Origin: a virus
DNA length: 37,533 bases
Direction: 5' to 3' (one strand)
Virus record (IMG/VR): IMGVR_UViG_3300048687_000098
Coordinates: 1-37,533 of that record
Below are positions 25,513-31,813 of the stretch, piece by piece; the stretch's first letter is position 1, and every line of letters begins with the position of its first letter. The notes beneath the pieces are model-generated. The model saw only the letters and a program-made list of their open reading frames with translations, was not told where the DNA came from and made no database searches. Made by a program: the position numbers and the translations under genes.

Positions 25513-25875
25513 TCAGTCGGAAACTTGGGCCGGGTTGATGCGACGGATGCGGGCCTCGGAACCGAGTTCCCGTTCGAAGCTGGCCGGCCCTTGGCCGATG
25601 CTGGCCCCGATGACGAAGTCCGAGAGCATGGTCGGAGCCTCGATCCATGAAGCACTGCCGACATGGGCACGCTCACGCATCGTCTCACCAGGAGACTTCA
25701 CGTTGGTGAACGCACGTCCACGGTTGTCACCGGACGTATCACCATAGGCGCCTTGACCGAAGTCGTTGGGAACATCCGTGTCTGTAGCTACTCCCTCTTC
25801 GAAGCGAAGCGGACCACGACGAGCGGTGTTCTGGGCAACCACGGTCTCGTATCCGGATGCCGGGCGGTAAGACAT
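25513..25875 (-). CDS. Small Gly/Arg-rich protein, unknown
   Basis: 120 residues from MSYRPASGYETVVAQNTARR, with AAGGAGG before the ATG. It is rich in Gly, Asp and Arg without a clear domain (DFGQGAYGDTSGDNRGRAF). It is the first gene after terminase on the minus transcript, about 190 bases from the terminase stop. Position suggests a virion or assembly role. Confidence 0.5.
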   Translation of the reverse strand: MSYRPASGYETVVAQNTARRGPLRFEEGVATDTDVPNDFGQGAYGDTSGDNRGRAFTNVKSPGETMRERAHVGSASWIEAPTMLSDFVIGASIGQGPASFERELGSEARIRRINPAQVSD

Positions 25876-25956
25876 TGCATCCCTCCTTAGTGGGGTATCG
25901 ACTGGATCATAGCCCTATCAGTCTGCAGGGATGATGACCTGGGGTACTGTCCCAGC

Positions 25957-26070
25957 ATGAACCCAACTCTCGCTGCGCTACTGGCAGGTGGTCTGTACAT
26001 CGGCGGCGGGGTGATCCTGTTGATCCTCATCATCCTGCTGGTCATCTTCCTGCTGCGCGGCCGGATCTAA
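25957..26070 (+). CDS. 37-residue single-pass membrane peptide
   Basis: A plus-strand frame within the minus-strand block. It reads MNPTLAALLAGGLYIGGG followed by an uninterrupted hydrophobic segment of Val, Ile and Leu, then FLLRGRI and TAA. This is a clear transmembrane helix with a positive C-terminus. Its stop overlaps the terminase stop tail-to-tail. No Shine-Dalgarno precedes the ATG, but TACTGT lies six bases before it, as at other possible leaderless starts here. It might be a holin-like or lysis-timing peptide, or a membrane anchor. The helix itself is certain if it is translated; translation is not proven. Confidence 0.5.
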   Translation: MNPTLAALLAGGLYIGGGVILLILIILLVIFLLRGRI

Positions 26071-27692
26071 CGCCGGAAGAACGGCGAGTCCATCACCTCA
26101 ACTTGGGGGACGCTGTCGCCCATCGAACAGGCGCAAGCAAGGGCCAAGCTGTCCGGATAGTCGTCGTGGGCTTCCCGCTCGTTGGGTGCCTCTACCAGGA
26201 GATATTGGCCCTTCATCACCTTCTCCACGTCGACCATCTGTTGGCGGAACCTGCGCCAGACCCTGGTACGGCGAGCCTTGGAGTGACCGGGGTAGATCAA
26301 CATGCGGCGCTGGATCAACTGAATGAGGTGCTTCCAGCGTTCGGACTGGGTCTTGGCATCTGACGAGTAGGCGGTCACCTCACAGCGGGACCCCATCAGG
26401 CGCTGCATCCGATCGGCCACCGCTGACCCCATACCCTGGGCATCGACACCCATGAAGGCGATGTCATACGGGTCAAGGAAATCCATGATTTCGAAGTACT
26501 GCTCCTCCCATGCCGTGTTATGGATCTCCAGCCAGTTGAGGATGCGGTGCTCCCGGTAGCCAGCCGGGTCGGGGAAGTCCCAGTCCACCCAGCACACCGT
26601 GACCACGGTGGAGTCCTTGACCCGGGCCGGGTCGATGCCTACCACGACCGGCGTGCGGTGCCAACCCTTGACCAGGGCCATCGACTTGTCGGCCAACTCA
26701 TCGAGATCGTCCTCGGTGATGAGCATGCCTCGCTCAAGCATCCACTTGAGCCGGTATGACATCTGGAACTCTTCGGAGTCCTCTCCGAGGCGCAGCTTCT
26801 CCTTGTCGATGAACTTCTTGTAGTACGGGTTGTACTTGCTGACGACCCTGTCGTCATACTCGAAGTGGTTGGTGCGCTTACCACGAGCACGGCGCTTGTT
26901 GAGGTTGATGGCCTTGTAGAAGTCGCCCTTGGTGAAGCCCGGGGTGCCGATCTTCACCATCGTGCCGGCGTTGGCGGCGAGCATCGGGTGGACGCTCTTG
27001 CGGACCACTTGCTCGTCGGCCTCCTGGGCTTCATCGATCACGATGACGTGATACGTGGAGCCTTCGATCTTGGCTCTCGGGTTGGCCGTCTGGCGCCGGC
27101 AGTAGGAACCGTTGGAGAGCTTGATGATGCGACTCTTGCCGTCGACCTTCTCATCGATCTCCGGGTCCGAGAGGATGTCCAGCGCACGGTCCGAGGTGAG
27201 CCGTGTGACAATACGACTGAACACCAGTTCCGACTGTTCTTCCACTGGGGCGAAGAGGCCAACCCACATCCCGTCCGTGTAGCGCTCCAGGATCGGGTAC
27301 GTCTTGGCCAGGATCGGGAACAGGATCATGCAACCCGACAGGGTGACGGCCAGCGTCTCTGACTTGCCCGACTGGCGGGACCACAGGCCGGTGATCTCTT
27401 CAGCGTCGTTCAGAATCAAGCTCTCGATGATGCGATAGGACATCGAGCGTTGGTACGGGCGCAGTTCGTGGCCCCATAACTCCTCACAGAACAGGATCGT
27501 GCGCCGCACCACCTGATCAACGAAGTCGGCCATCTCGGTGTCGAGGTCACCGAGGAAGTCCGCTTCGACTTCGTTCTCGGAATCCTCTAGAAGAGCTTCA
27601 CGGGCCTCTTCGTCATCAAGCTCGGCCTGTTCCTCGATGGTGAGGTCGTAACCAAGATCGGTGATGGTCACGTCTGCCACCAGGATGACCAT
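26067..27692 (-). CDS. terL: Terminase large subunit
   Basis: 541 residues, the packaging motor ATPase and nuclease. An acidic ~60-residue N-terminal extension precedes the ATPase domain: Walker A WSRQSGKS at 104-111, Walker B VIVIDEA at 216-222 with catalytic Glu221, and coupling motif GTP at 249-251. The RNase H-like nuclease has Asp354 (VVGIDPA), Asp417 (FMGVDAQG) and Asp514 (HDDYPDSLALA). All expected acidic residues are present, so the enzyme should be active. The ATG at 27692 lies just 13 bases from the 3' end of the tRNA-Gly gene. No small terminase subunit is recognised nearby. Confidence 0.93.
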   Translation of the reverse strand: MVILVADVTITDLGYDLTIEEQAELDDEEAREALLEDSENEVEADFLGDLDTEMADFVDQVVRRTILFCEELWGHELRPYQRSMSYRIIESLILNDAEEITGLWSRQSGKSETLAVTLSGCMILFPILAKTYPILERYTDGMWVGLFAPVEEQSELVFSRIVTRLTSDRALDILSDPEIDEKVDGKSRIIKLSNGSYCRRQTANPRAKIEGSTYHVIVIDEAQEADEQVVRKSVHPMLAANAGTMVKIGTPGFTKGDFYKAINLNKRRARGKRTNHFEYDDRVVSKYNPYYKKFIDKEKLRLGEDSEEFQMSYRLKWMLERGMLITEDDLDELADKSMALVKGWHRTPVVVGIDPARVKDSTVVTVCWVDWDFPDPAGYREHRILNWLEIHNTAWEEQYFEIMDFLDPYDIAFMGVDAQGMGSAVADRMQRLMGSRCEVTAYSSDAKTQSERWKHLIQLIQRRMLIYPGHSKARRTRVWRRFRQQMVDVEKVMKGQYLLVEAPNEREAHDDYPDSLALACACSMGDSVPQVEVMDSPFFRR

Positions 27693-27705
27693 AGCCCGGT
27701 ATCAG

Positions 27706-27776
27706 AGCGGACGGAGGGAGTCGAACCCTCATGTCCTCCTCGGCAAGGAGGTGCACTGCCGTTGTGCTACGCCCGC
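27706..27776 (-). tRNA. tRNA-Gly (anticodon GCC)
   Basis: 71 bases on the minus strand fold as a full cloverleaf. The acceptor GCGGGCG pairs with CGTCCGC (one G-U), D-stem GCAC/GTGC, anticodon stem CCTCC/GGAGG around TTGCCGA (anticodon GCC), a four-base variable loop, and T-arm GAGGG-TTCGACT-CCCTC. The discriminator is T and no CCA is encoded. It reads GGC, a frequent Gly codon here. It lies directly in front of terminase and behind a UUCG hairpin. Whether it comes from the host or serves as an attachment site is unknown; no integrase is in the window. Confidence 0.93.
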
Positions 27777-27787
27777 CAGATAGACGA

Positions 27788-27813
27788 AAGGCCCGATCCG
27801 AAGACCGAGCCTT
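27788..27813 (-). terminator. Hairpin with UUCG loop, terminator-like
   Basis: On the minus strand an 11-bp stem (AAGGCTCGGTC / GATCGGGCCTT, two G-U pairs) closes a UUCG tetraloop and is followed by TTTCG. It lies between the 27881 gene and the tRNA, so it could end transcripts of the upstream small-gene block or mark tRNA processing. The T-run is short. Confidence 0.65.
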
Positions 27814-27880
27814 ACGCCTCACTACCGTCGAAGTAGGTCTCCACACCTGCTGATCGACACCTCTACAGTACCAGACTATC

Positions 27881-28153
27881 TCAACGCTTTCTACTCCGGG
27901 AGGCTGGTTTCTTGGACCGGGGCAGGACCTTCTTGGTCGGCCGCTCATCCTCGGGGATGAGCGCACGCTGGGCGTCATCGAAGGCCCGCAAGGTGCGTCG
28001 GACCAGGTTCTGATATGGCTTGAGCCAAACCTGCGTCTTGGTCTTCGACTGGATGATCTCGTAGAGCCAGGCGTACGCCCCGGCGTCCAGATAGACGGTG
28101 TAGATCGGGCCGTCGTTCAGACGCTCCAGAGCAGCACGACTGCGTTCACCCAC
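27881..28153 (-). CDS. Small protein with basic C-terminus, unknown
   Basis: 90 residues from a GTG at 28153 that overlaps the upstream gene by eight bases. The centre has a helix-strand-helix look (YTVYLDAGAYAWLYEIIQSK, YQNLVRRTLRAFDDA). The last 20 residues are strongly basic (TKKVLPRSKKPASRSRKR). A nucleic-acid-binding role would fit the tail but no family is recognised. It is the last gene before the UUCG hairpin. Confidence 0.55.
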   Translation of the reverse strand: MGERSRAALERLNDGPIYTVYLDAGAYAWLYEIIQSKTKTQVWLKPYQNLVRRTLRAFDDAQRALIPEDERPTKKVLPRSKKPASRSRKR

Positions 28154-28412
28154 GTAGCTGCGCTCGTCGGGTGTGATAATAGGACTTGGTGAAGTTCACG
28201 CAGCCATCTCCCAGGCAACCGATACGCCGTCGATAAATCGAAGCGTACGGACAAACCGCCGAGTCGCTGTCGGGGTCAACGCCACACACTCCCTGACGAG
28301 AGACGACGATGGGCCGACGTTTACGGCCGGGACGATGACCTTCCAGAAGGATGACCCGAGCGGCGAGGTCATCAACCTTCGCTACTAGGTCATCCCACGT
28401 CTGCTCGTCCAT
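28146..28412 (-). CDS. Cysteine-containing small protein (zinc-ribbon-like)
   Basis: 88 residues. An N-terminal coiled-coil-like helix (WDDLVAKVDDLAARVILLEG) is followed by a basic linker and four cysteines: GVCG, AVCPY, IGCLG and DGCVN. The cysteine set could bind zinc, and a helix plus zinc site suggests a small DNA-binding or adaptor protein. Its ATG follows the preceding stop by a few bases, with GGATGAGG in front. Function unknown. Confidence 0.6.
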   Translation of the reverse strand: MDEQTWDDLVAKVDDLAARVILLEGHRPGRKRRPIVVSRQGVCGVDPDSDSAVCPYASIYRRRIGCLGDGCVNFTKSYYHTRRAQLRG

Positions 28413-28415
28413 GCC

Positions 28416-28715
28416 TCATCCGAGAGGTGTGTTGAGGTCAGGGACGACCTGGATCTGCCAGGTCAGACCCTCAGCCAGCCCGAACAGCGAGCCGGTGCCG
28501 TCCACCTCGTTGGCGACCCACTTCACGTGATCCTTGAAGCTGGAACGGCTTCGGAAGGAATCGATGATGCTGATGGCGTTCTCCAGGGACTCCGCCGTGG
28601 CTGAACGCTGCACCTCCATGTTGTCAGGTGGGGTGCCTTTGCGTAGTTCGATGGTGTAGTGGTCGTACACAGGGTGCTCCAGATCGAGGGTCAGTTGTTC
28701 GTCAGGTATTGTCAT
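28416..28715 (-). CDS. Small protein with clamp-binding-like N-terminus
   Basis: 99 residues from MTIPDEQLTLDLEHP at 28715. A longer frame to 28751 is rejected because a good promoter ends seven bases before this ATG. QLTLDL at residues 7-12 fits the hexapeptide sliding-clamp-binding pattern QLxLxL, as in DinB polymerases. The rest is a mixed fold (YDHYTIELRKGTPPD, AISIIDSFRSRSSFKDHVKW, GLTWQIQVV). The gene appears to be a leaderless first gene of a transcript toward 27881. Function unknown. Confidence 0.6.
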   Translation of the reverse strand: MTIPDEQLTLDLEHPVYDHYTIELRKGTPPDNMEVQRSATAESLENAISIIDSFRSRSSFKDHVKWVANEVDGTGSLFGLAEGLTWQIQVVPDLNTPLG

Positions 28716-28722
28716 ACTGCCA

Positions 28723-28751
28723 ACCATACCGAATGTTTGCCTACCCTTCAA
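28723..28751 (-). promoter_or_regulatory. Promoter for a leaderless start at 28715
   Basis: On the minus strand TTGAAG (28746-28751), a 17-base spacer and TATGGT (28723-28728) lie seven bases before the ATG at 28715. Spacing is ideal for a housekeeping sigma factor, and the start site would fall at or next to the ATG. The plus-strand site at 35463-35491 has the same design. Confidence 0.6.
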
Positions 28752-28971
28752 CCCTGGCCAGCAGAACTTGCACGATCTGGTCTGCCTGATCGATCTCCGT
28801 GGCCATTTGCGCGAGCAGCCACCTGGTGTCGATCTCCTTGTGCATCATCCCCCGGAACAGTTCCGCCGTCCGCTGCAAGCTGGTCTCCAACGCCGTTTCC
28901 AGATCCGGGGTCCCCAGCCTCGTGAAGCGGCTCGACTGCTTCGCCGGCTGAGTCGTTCTCCTTCTGATCAC
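28741..28971 (-). CDS. Small helical protein overlapping the previous frame
   Basis: 76 residues from a GTG at 28971, preceded by AGGAAG. It is helical and charged (PDLETALETSLQRTAELFRG, EIDTRWLLAQMATEIDQADQ). Its third codon positions are GC-rich, while those of the competing longer frame are not, so this frame is the coding one in 28741-28970. It may be a separate gene with a long overlap or the C-terminal part of the upstream protein reached by a +1 frame change. Function unknown. Confidence 0.6.
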   Translation of the reverse strand: MIRRRTTQPAKQSSRFTRLGTPDLETALETSLQRTAELFRGMMHKEIDTRWLLAQMATEIDQADQIVQVLLARVEG

Positions 28972-29209
28972 GGCCCCATCTTCCTATCTCGGTCGGCCGG
29001 AACATCAGCCCTGAGTGGAGGGCCTCCCGGTTGTAGCGGAAGGTGCCCAGGTGCAGCCAGTGCTTGTGTGATATGCGGATACGAAAGGCGCGTATGGATT
29101 GACGAAACGGCGGCAAGTCCTCGACCAACCAGGTTCTGGAGATCAACGATCGGTCAGGAGCATCTCGCTCGACACCCCAGTAGATAGGGATGCCCCGGAT
29201 GATGATCAC
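28748..29209 (-). CDS. Unknown protein; only the N-terminal half looks coding
   Basis: 153 codons from a GTG at 29209 overlapping the upstream TGA. Residues 1 to about 80 look real (IPIYWGVERDAPDRSLISRT, FRIRISHKHWLHLGTFRYNR). Beyond this the frame becomes Gly/Asp/Ala-rich with poor third-position GC and is overlaid by the coding frame of the next gene. Either the C-terminus is unusual, or a +1 frameshift (natural or from sequencing) joins the two frames. No domain is recognised. Confidence 0.5.
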   Translation of the reverse strand: MIIIRGIPIYWGVERDAPDRSLISRTWLVEDLPPFRQSIRAFRIRISHKHWLHLGTFRYNREALHSGLMFRPTEIGRWGRDQKENDSAGEAVEPLHEAGDPGSGNGVGDQLAADGGTVPGDDAQGDRHQVAARANGHGDRSGRPDRASSAGQG

Positions 29210-29649
29210 GTACGCACCCGGGAGTTGATGCCCCGGCGCTTCTCGTTGGAGGGAAGCTCCTCCTCACCCATCATCGGGCGGTAGGAGTAGTTGTTCAGCG
29301 TGGAGTTAACGTGGCGCCCCTTCGACGCCACCCGCCCAAACGCCCTGTAGCCCTCGTAGTCGACGTTCTCGTAGATGTAGCCGTGGTTCTTGTTGTTGGT
29401 CCACTGCACCTGCAACTGGCGCTGGAGGTGGTCGTATCGGAAGCGTGACACCCGGGTAGAGCTTGGTGTTTCAATCCAAGGACCCAGATCATGCGCTCCA
29501 CCGGCTTCAACGCCCGAGTAGATCTCTTCCGCGGAGAGAGCGGTAGCGCCCTTACGGGTCGGCTGTTCAGCCATCGCCGCAGCAGCCGCAGCAAGGTCTC
29601 TACGAACACGGGTCTGGCCCCACTCACCCATTCCAGCCTTACGTGCCAT
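29206..29649 (-). CDS. KTSC-domain protein
   Basis: 147 residues. The C-terminal half (about 62-130) matches the KTSC domain: SSTRVSRFRYDHLQRQLQVQW, YIYENVDYEGYRAF and ASKGRHVNSTL in order. KTSC domains are small, found in phages and often fused to nucleic-acid enzymes, and their role is unclear. The N-terminus is Ala-rich and helical. The ATG at 29649 has no Shine-Dalgarno but TATGAT ends six bases before it, so it is probably leaderless and transcribed from a promoter shared with the divergent gene at 29670. Confidence 0.7.
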   Translation of the reverse strand: MARKAGMGEWGQTRVRRDLAAAAAAMAEQPTRKGATALSAEEIYSGVEAGGAHDLGPWIETPSSTRVSRFRYDHLQRQLQVQWTNNKNHGYIYENVDYEGYRAFGRVASKGRHVNSTLNNYSYRPMMGEEELPSNEKRRGINSRVRT

Positions 29650-29654
29650 GCCAG

Positions 29655-29661
29655 TATCATA
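29655..29661. promoter_or_regulatory. Symmetric bidirectional -10 element TATCATA
   Basis: Bases 29655-29661 read TATCATA, the TATNATA symmetry that lets one element act as -10 on both strands (TATCAT on plus, TATGAT on minus). It lies between two divergent starts only 20 bases apart: 29649 (minus) and 29670 (plus). Typical start positions would be near 29649 and 29667, that is about 18 bases apart, as known for such promoters. No strong -35 on either side. Confidence 0.5.
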
Positions 29662-29669
29662 GGAGAATC

Positions 29670-29945
29670 ATGGTTACCGAGTGCCACAGCCTGAACGTCG
29701 GACTGCACATCGACACCGAAGTAGGCGCCGCCTACGGCTTGTTGACGATGACGCCATCACCAGATGACCCTGACAGCTACGTGATCAAGATGCCGTTAGC
29801 TGACATGCGCCAGGTGATGATGGCGATCATGATGGCGGGGGCGCAGCTAGAGAAGATCGAAACTGAGCTTGACGGTCTGGAAGAAGACAAGCGTCAGCAA
29901 GTGGCGATGGACATCTCTGCTCGCTACTCAGCCGACTTCAACTAG
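29670..29945 (+). CDS. Small acidic protein, plus strand
   Basis: 91 residues from the ATG at 29670, with AGGAG eight bases before it; a longer frame from 29643 starts inside the promoter. It has two mixed halves: strands (VGLHIDTEVGAAYGLLTM) then helices rich in Met and Glu (MRQVMMAIMMAGAQLEKIET). It is divergent from the KTSC gene and convergent with the next, overlapping its end by eight bases. This isolated plus-strand gene could be expressed at another time than its neighbours. Function unknown. Confidence 0.65.
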   Translation: MVTECHSLNVGLHIDTEVGAAYGLLTMTPSPDDPDSYVIKMPLADMRQVMMAIMMAGAQLEKIETELDGLEEDKRQQVAMDISARYSADFN

Positions 29946-30315
29946 CCCCCGAGAAGCCTTCCTTGAAGGCCTTGCGGTTGGCGGCAGTCGATCCTCGTAC
30001 CTGCACCTTCGGCGCTCGTGGCGCCGTGGCCTTCCGAGCCGGCGCCACCTTCTTCACCTTGGGCTTGGCTGGTGACTTGCGCGCCGGCAGTTGCTTGCGA
30101 ACGGTGGCCACCATCAGCGCTTGACGGAGAGCGGCATTCTCCTGGCGTAACTCCATCACCGGCTGCAAGGTGTTGTACACAGCCGGGTCGGTCAGGATCT
30201 TGATCAACGTAGAGACGATGACCTCGACAACACGATCTTGCTGATCTTCAGGGATCTTGACCAGACGGACCTCGTGCTGGATACGAGCCAGCAGCATGTC
30301 TCCGATCCTGTTCAT
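29938..30315 (-). CDS. Coiled-coil protein with histone-like Lys/Ala/Pro tail
   Basis: 125 residues. Residues 1-70 are helical (MLLARIQHEVRLVKIPEDQQ, MELRQENAALRQALM), the last part a leucine-zipper-like coil. From about residue 75 the chain is a basic Lys/Pro/Ala/Arg tail (ARKSPAKPKVKKVAPARKAT), similar to histone H1-like and actinobacterial nucleoid-protein tails. DNA binding is therefore plausible. The start overlaps the stop of the upstream gene. Confidence 0.6.
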   Translation of the reverse strand: MNRIGDMLLARIQHEVRLVKIPEDQQDRVVEVIVSTLIKILTDPAVYNTLQPVMELRQENAALRQALMVATVRKQLPARKSPAKPKVKKVAPARKATAPRAPKVQVRGSTAANRKAFKEGFSGAS

Positions 30316-30539
30316 CCGATGATGAGGTTACGTTCCGGAGGTTTCGGTGACTGACCAGGAAGGGCCAGAACCTTGGAACTCACCCAGGCGTAGCCCAATC
30401 CGCCGTACATCAACGGCTCATCGAAGATCACCATGACCCGATCATCTTGCACTCGGGCGACAGTAGCCAAGTGCACTGACATACCGTCCTCTCCGAACGG
30501 CAGCGACACCTGCACCCTCTCACCACGTTCCCAGGTCAC
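30312..30539 (-). CDS. Small beta-barrel-like protein, unknown
   Basis: 75 residues from a GTG at 30539, with AAGGAGC before it and overlapping the upstream TGA. The sequence (GERVQVSLPFG, HLATVARVQDDRVMVIFDEP, YAWVSSKVLAL) alternates strands like an SH3-type small barrel. There is no further clue to function. Confidence 0.6.
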   Translation of the reverse strand: MTWERGERVQVSLPFGEDGMSVHLATVARVQDDRVMVIFDEPLMYGGLGYAWVSSKVLALPGQSPKPPERNLIIG

Positions 30540-30700
30540 AGTATGTGCTCCTTCTTACGCTCCATCTTGGCGAGGCAATCAGGACAGGTCACGTCCGAGG
30601 CCCAGAACGATGCCCAGTCGGTGTTGATCCCACACAGAGTGACAACGCCGTTCTTGCCGGGGCGCCGCTCCTTCATCAGGTGGGTGACATTGTCGGCCAT
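30536..30700 (-). CDS. Small CxxC protein
   Basis: 54 residues from the ATG at 30700. It contains LCGIN, then VTCPDCLAKM, giving one C-x2-C pair and an extra Cys, and ends ERKKEHIL, a layout like a half zinc ribbon. It has no Shine-Dalgarno, but TACAGT lies six bases before the ATG with TTGCAC 17 bases further up. It heads a run of coupled genes down to 29938. Confidence 0.65.
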   Translation of the reverse strand: MADNVTHLMKERRPGKNGVVTLCGINTDWASFWASDVTCPDCLAKMERKKEHIL

Positions 30701-30706
30701 GGCGCC

Positions 30707-30735
30707 ACTGTAGCACCAGTATCACAACTGTGCAA
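30707..30735 (-). promoter_or_regulatory. Promoter candidate for start at 30700
   Basis: On the minus strand TTGCAC (30730-30735), a 17-base spacer and TACAGT (30707-30712) lie six bases before the ATG at 30700. The spacer contains GTGATACTGG, the recurring intergenic motif, which could be an operator. The -35 is weak. Confidence 0.45.
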
Positions 30736-30754
30736 CCAAACCGAATCTTTGCGC

Positions 30755-30964
30755 CTACTCAGGTGAAGCGTCGGGTACCGGGCTATGGGCCGGCTCTATG
30801 GTGATACGCCAGGTGGCGACACCCTGGTCACGGTAGGCAACGTCGAGTTCTTCGAACACGATGCCCGTGAACGGCTGTCTACTCCGGGAACCCAGATCGA
30901 GGAGGTCATGGACGACCGCCTGCAGATCCTCCTGCACCTTGACGAGGTTGAGCGACCGACTCAC
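30755..30964 (-). CDS. Small protein of unknown function
   Basis: 69 residues (MSRSLNLVKVQEDLQAVVHD, then LLDLGSRSRQPFTGIVFEEL and RITIEPAHSPVPD). It has one helix followed by strands. Its start overlaps the stop of the 30961 gene. No family is recognised and no metal or membrane motif is seen. Confidence 0.55.
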   Translation of the reverse strand: MSRSLNLVKVQEDLQAVVHDLLDLGSRSRQPFTGIVFEELDVAYRDQGVATWRITIEPAHSPVPDASPE

Positions 30965-31185
30965 GCCACTTGACCGGTACGAGCGAAGCGGAGCCGGTCG
31001 TTGATCTCGGCAGTCGAGAGGCCCAGGATGCTGAGCACCCGACGTGCGGTGTACTCACTGTCCACGTAGGCGGTGTTGCCCAGTTCGATCCAGTCGGCGC
31101 CTTGAACAGCTTCGACGGAAGTCAAGACCTCGGGCATCTCGCCTCGGTTGCAGATCGCCAATGTTGGCGTGACCCACGTAATCAT
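30961..31185 (-). CDS. Small protein of unknown function
   Basis: 74 residues from the ATG at 31185, with GAGGAA in front; the longer frame to 31332 runs through the ParB-like gene. The sequence (VEAVQGADWIELGNTAYVDS, RRVLSILGLSTAEINDRLRF) is mixed, with a C-terminal helical hairpin. It follows the ParB-like gene by four bases, and may be co-expressed with it. Function unknown. Confidence 0.55.
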   Translation of the reverse strand: MITWVTPTLAICNRGEMPEVLTSVEAVQGADWIELGNTAYVDSEYTARRVLSILGLSTAEINDRLRFARTGQVA

Positions 31186-31189
31186 TGTG

Positions 31190-31669
31190 TTATTCCTCGA
31201 TGTGGATTGCTCGAAGCTGCTTGCCGTTGAGCAGAGCAGCGGTAGCCCGATGGTGCCCGGAGAGGATCTGGTTCCTGCCCTGGGTGTCCGTGTACACGAT
31301 AGGGAAGCGGTTGGTCGGTTGCTCCATGTCACGGAAGGTTCGACCAGTATTATGATACTCGCTACCCATGTAGTAGTTCGTACCCTCGCTGGTCACCCAG
31401 GGTTGGGTGGCGTGGAGGTTCCGGGGGTCCATGTCCCGGATGTGCGCCGAGGGGTTGGTCAACGCCTGGTTGACCCGTTCCTGGTCGTACCCACGAGGGT
31501 TCGACTTGGTCCGTCCCGCCGATGGCCATGGTGACATCGTCTTGGGTGCGCCCTTGAACAGCGCCTGTGTGTCACCAGCCCCATGGATGCGGTGCGCTTC
31601 CTCCCAGCGTGAACCGATTACTTCTTCGGCTGACTTGGGGTAGGGCGAGCGTTGAGGGCCGATGGCCAT
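31190..31669 (-). CDS. ParB-like domain protein
   Basis: 159 residues. The C-terminal third has the ParB/Srx signature: FPIVYTDTQGRNQILSGHHR (122-141), helix ATAALLNG and a closing strand LRAIHIEE. The N-terminal part (AEEVIGSRWEEAHRIHG, NQALTNPSAHIRDMDPRN) is helical. Compared with full ParB it lacks the helix-turn-helix domain. It is the second such protein in the window; the other, at 361-906, shares only the GHHR motif region. TAGAGT lies six bases before the ATG, so a leaderless start is possible. Role unknown. Confidence 0.7.
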   Translation of the reverse strand: MAIGPQRSPYPKSAEEVIGSRWEEAHRIHGAGDTQALFKGAPKTMSPWPSAGRTKSNPRGYDQERVNQALTNPSAHIRDMDPRNLHATQPWVTSEGTNYYMGSEYHNTGRTFRDMEQPTNRFPIVYTDTQGRNQILSGHHRATAALLNGKQLRAIHIEE

Positions 31670-31683
31670 GGCAGCACTCTAGG

Positions 31684-31812
31684 TCAGTCCTCTGGACACA
31701 ACACGCCTCGCCACTCCTCGCCCTCGAAGATGCCGTAGGGACGATCGGTAGGTGCTTCTCGATCGTTGATCTCGTGCTCTGACAGGAGCGCCCCACAAAC
31801 TTCACACGTCAT
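31684..31812 (-). CDS. 42-residue CxxC peptide
   Basis: The frame starts with ATG at 31812, one base after the holin stop, with GTGGAG in front. It begins MTCEVCGALLSEHEIND and ends WRGVLCPED, so it has one C-x2-C pair and a third Cys close to the end, a pattern of small zinc-binding peptides. It ends the lysis cassette. Function unknown. Confidence 0.6.
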   Translation of the reverse strand: MTCEVCGALLSEHEINDREAPTDRPYGIFEGEEWRGVLCPED

Positions 31813-31813
31813 A

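Noticed and set aside
27706-27776. tRNA-Gly as a phage attachment site
   Set aside because: No integrase or excisionase in the window and no duplicate of the tRNA 3' end was seen; it cannot be claimed.
27814-27880. Second tRNA in the gap beside tRNA-Gly
   Set aside because: Some stems and a TTCG-containing loop are present but no acceptor and anticodon arms fit; the UUCG hairpin explains the structure better.
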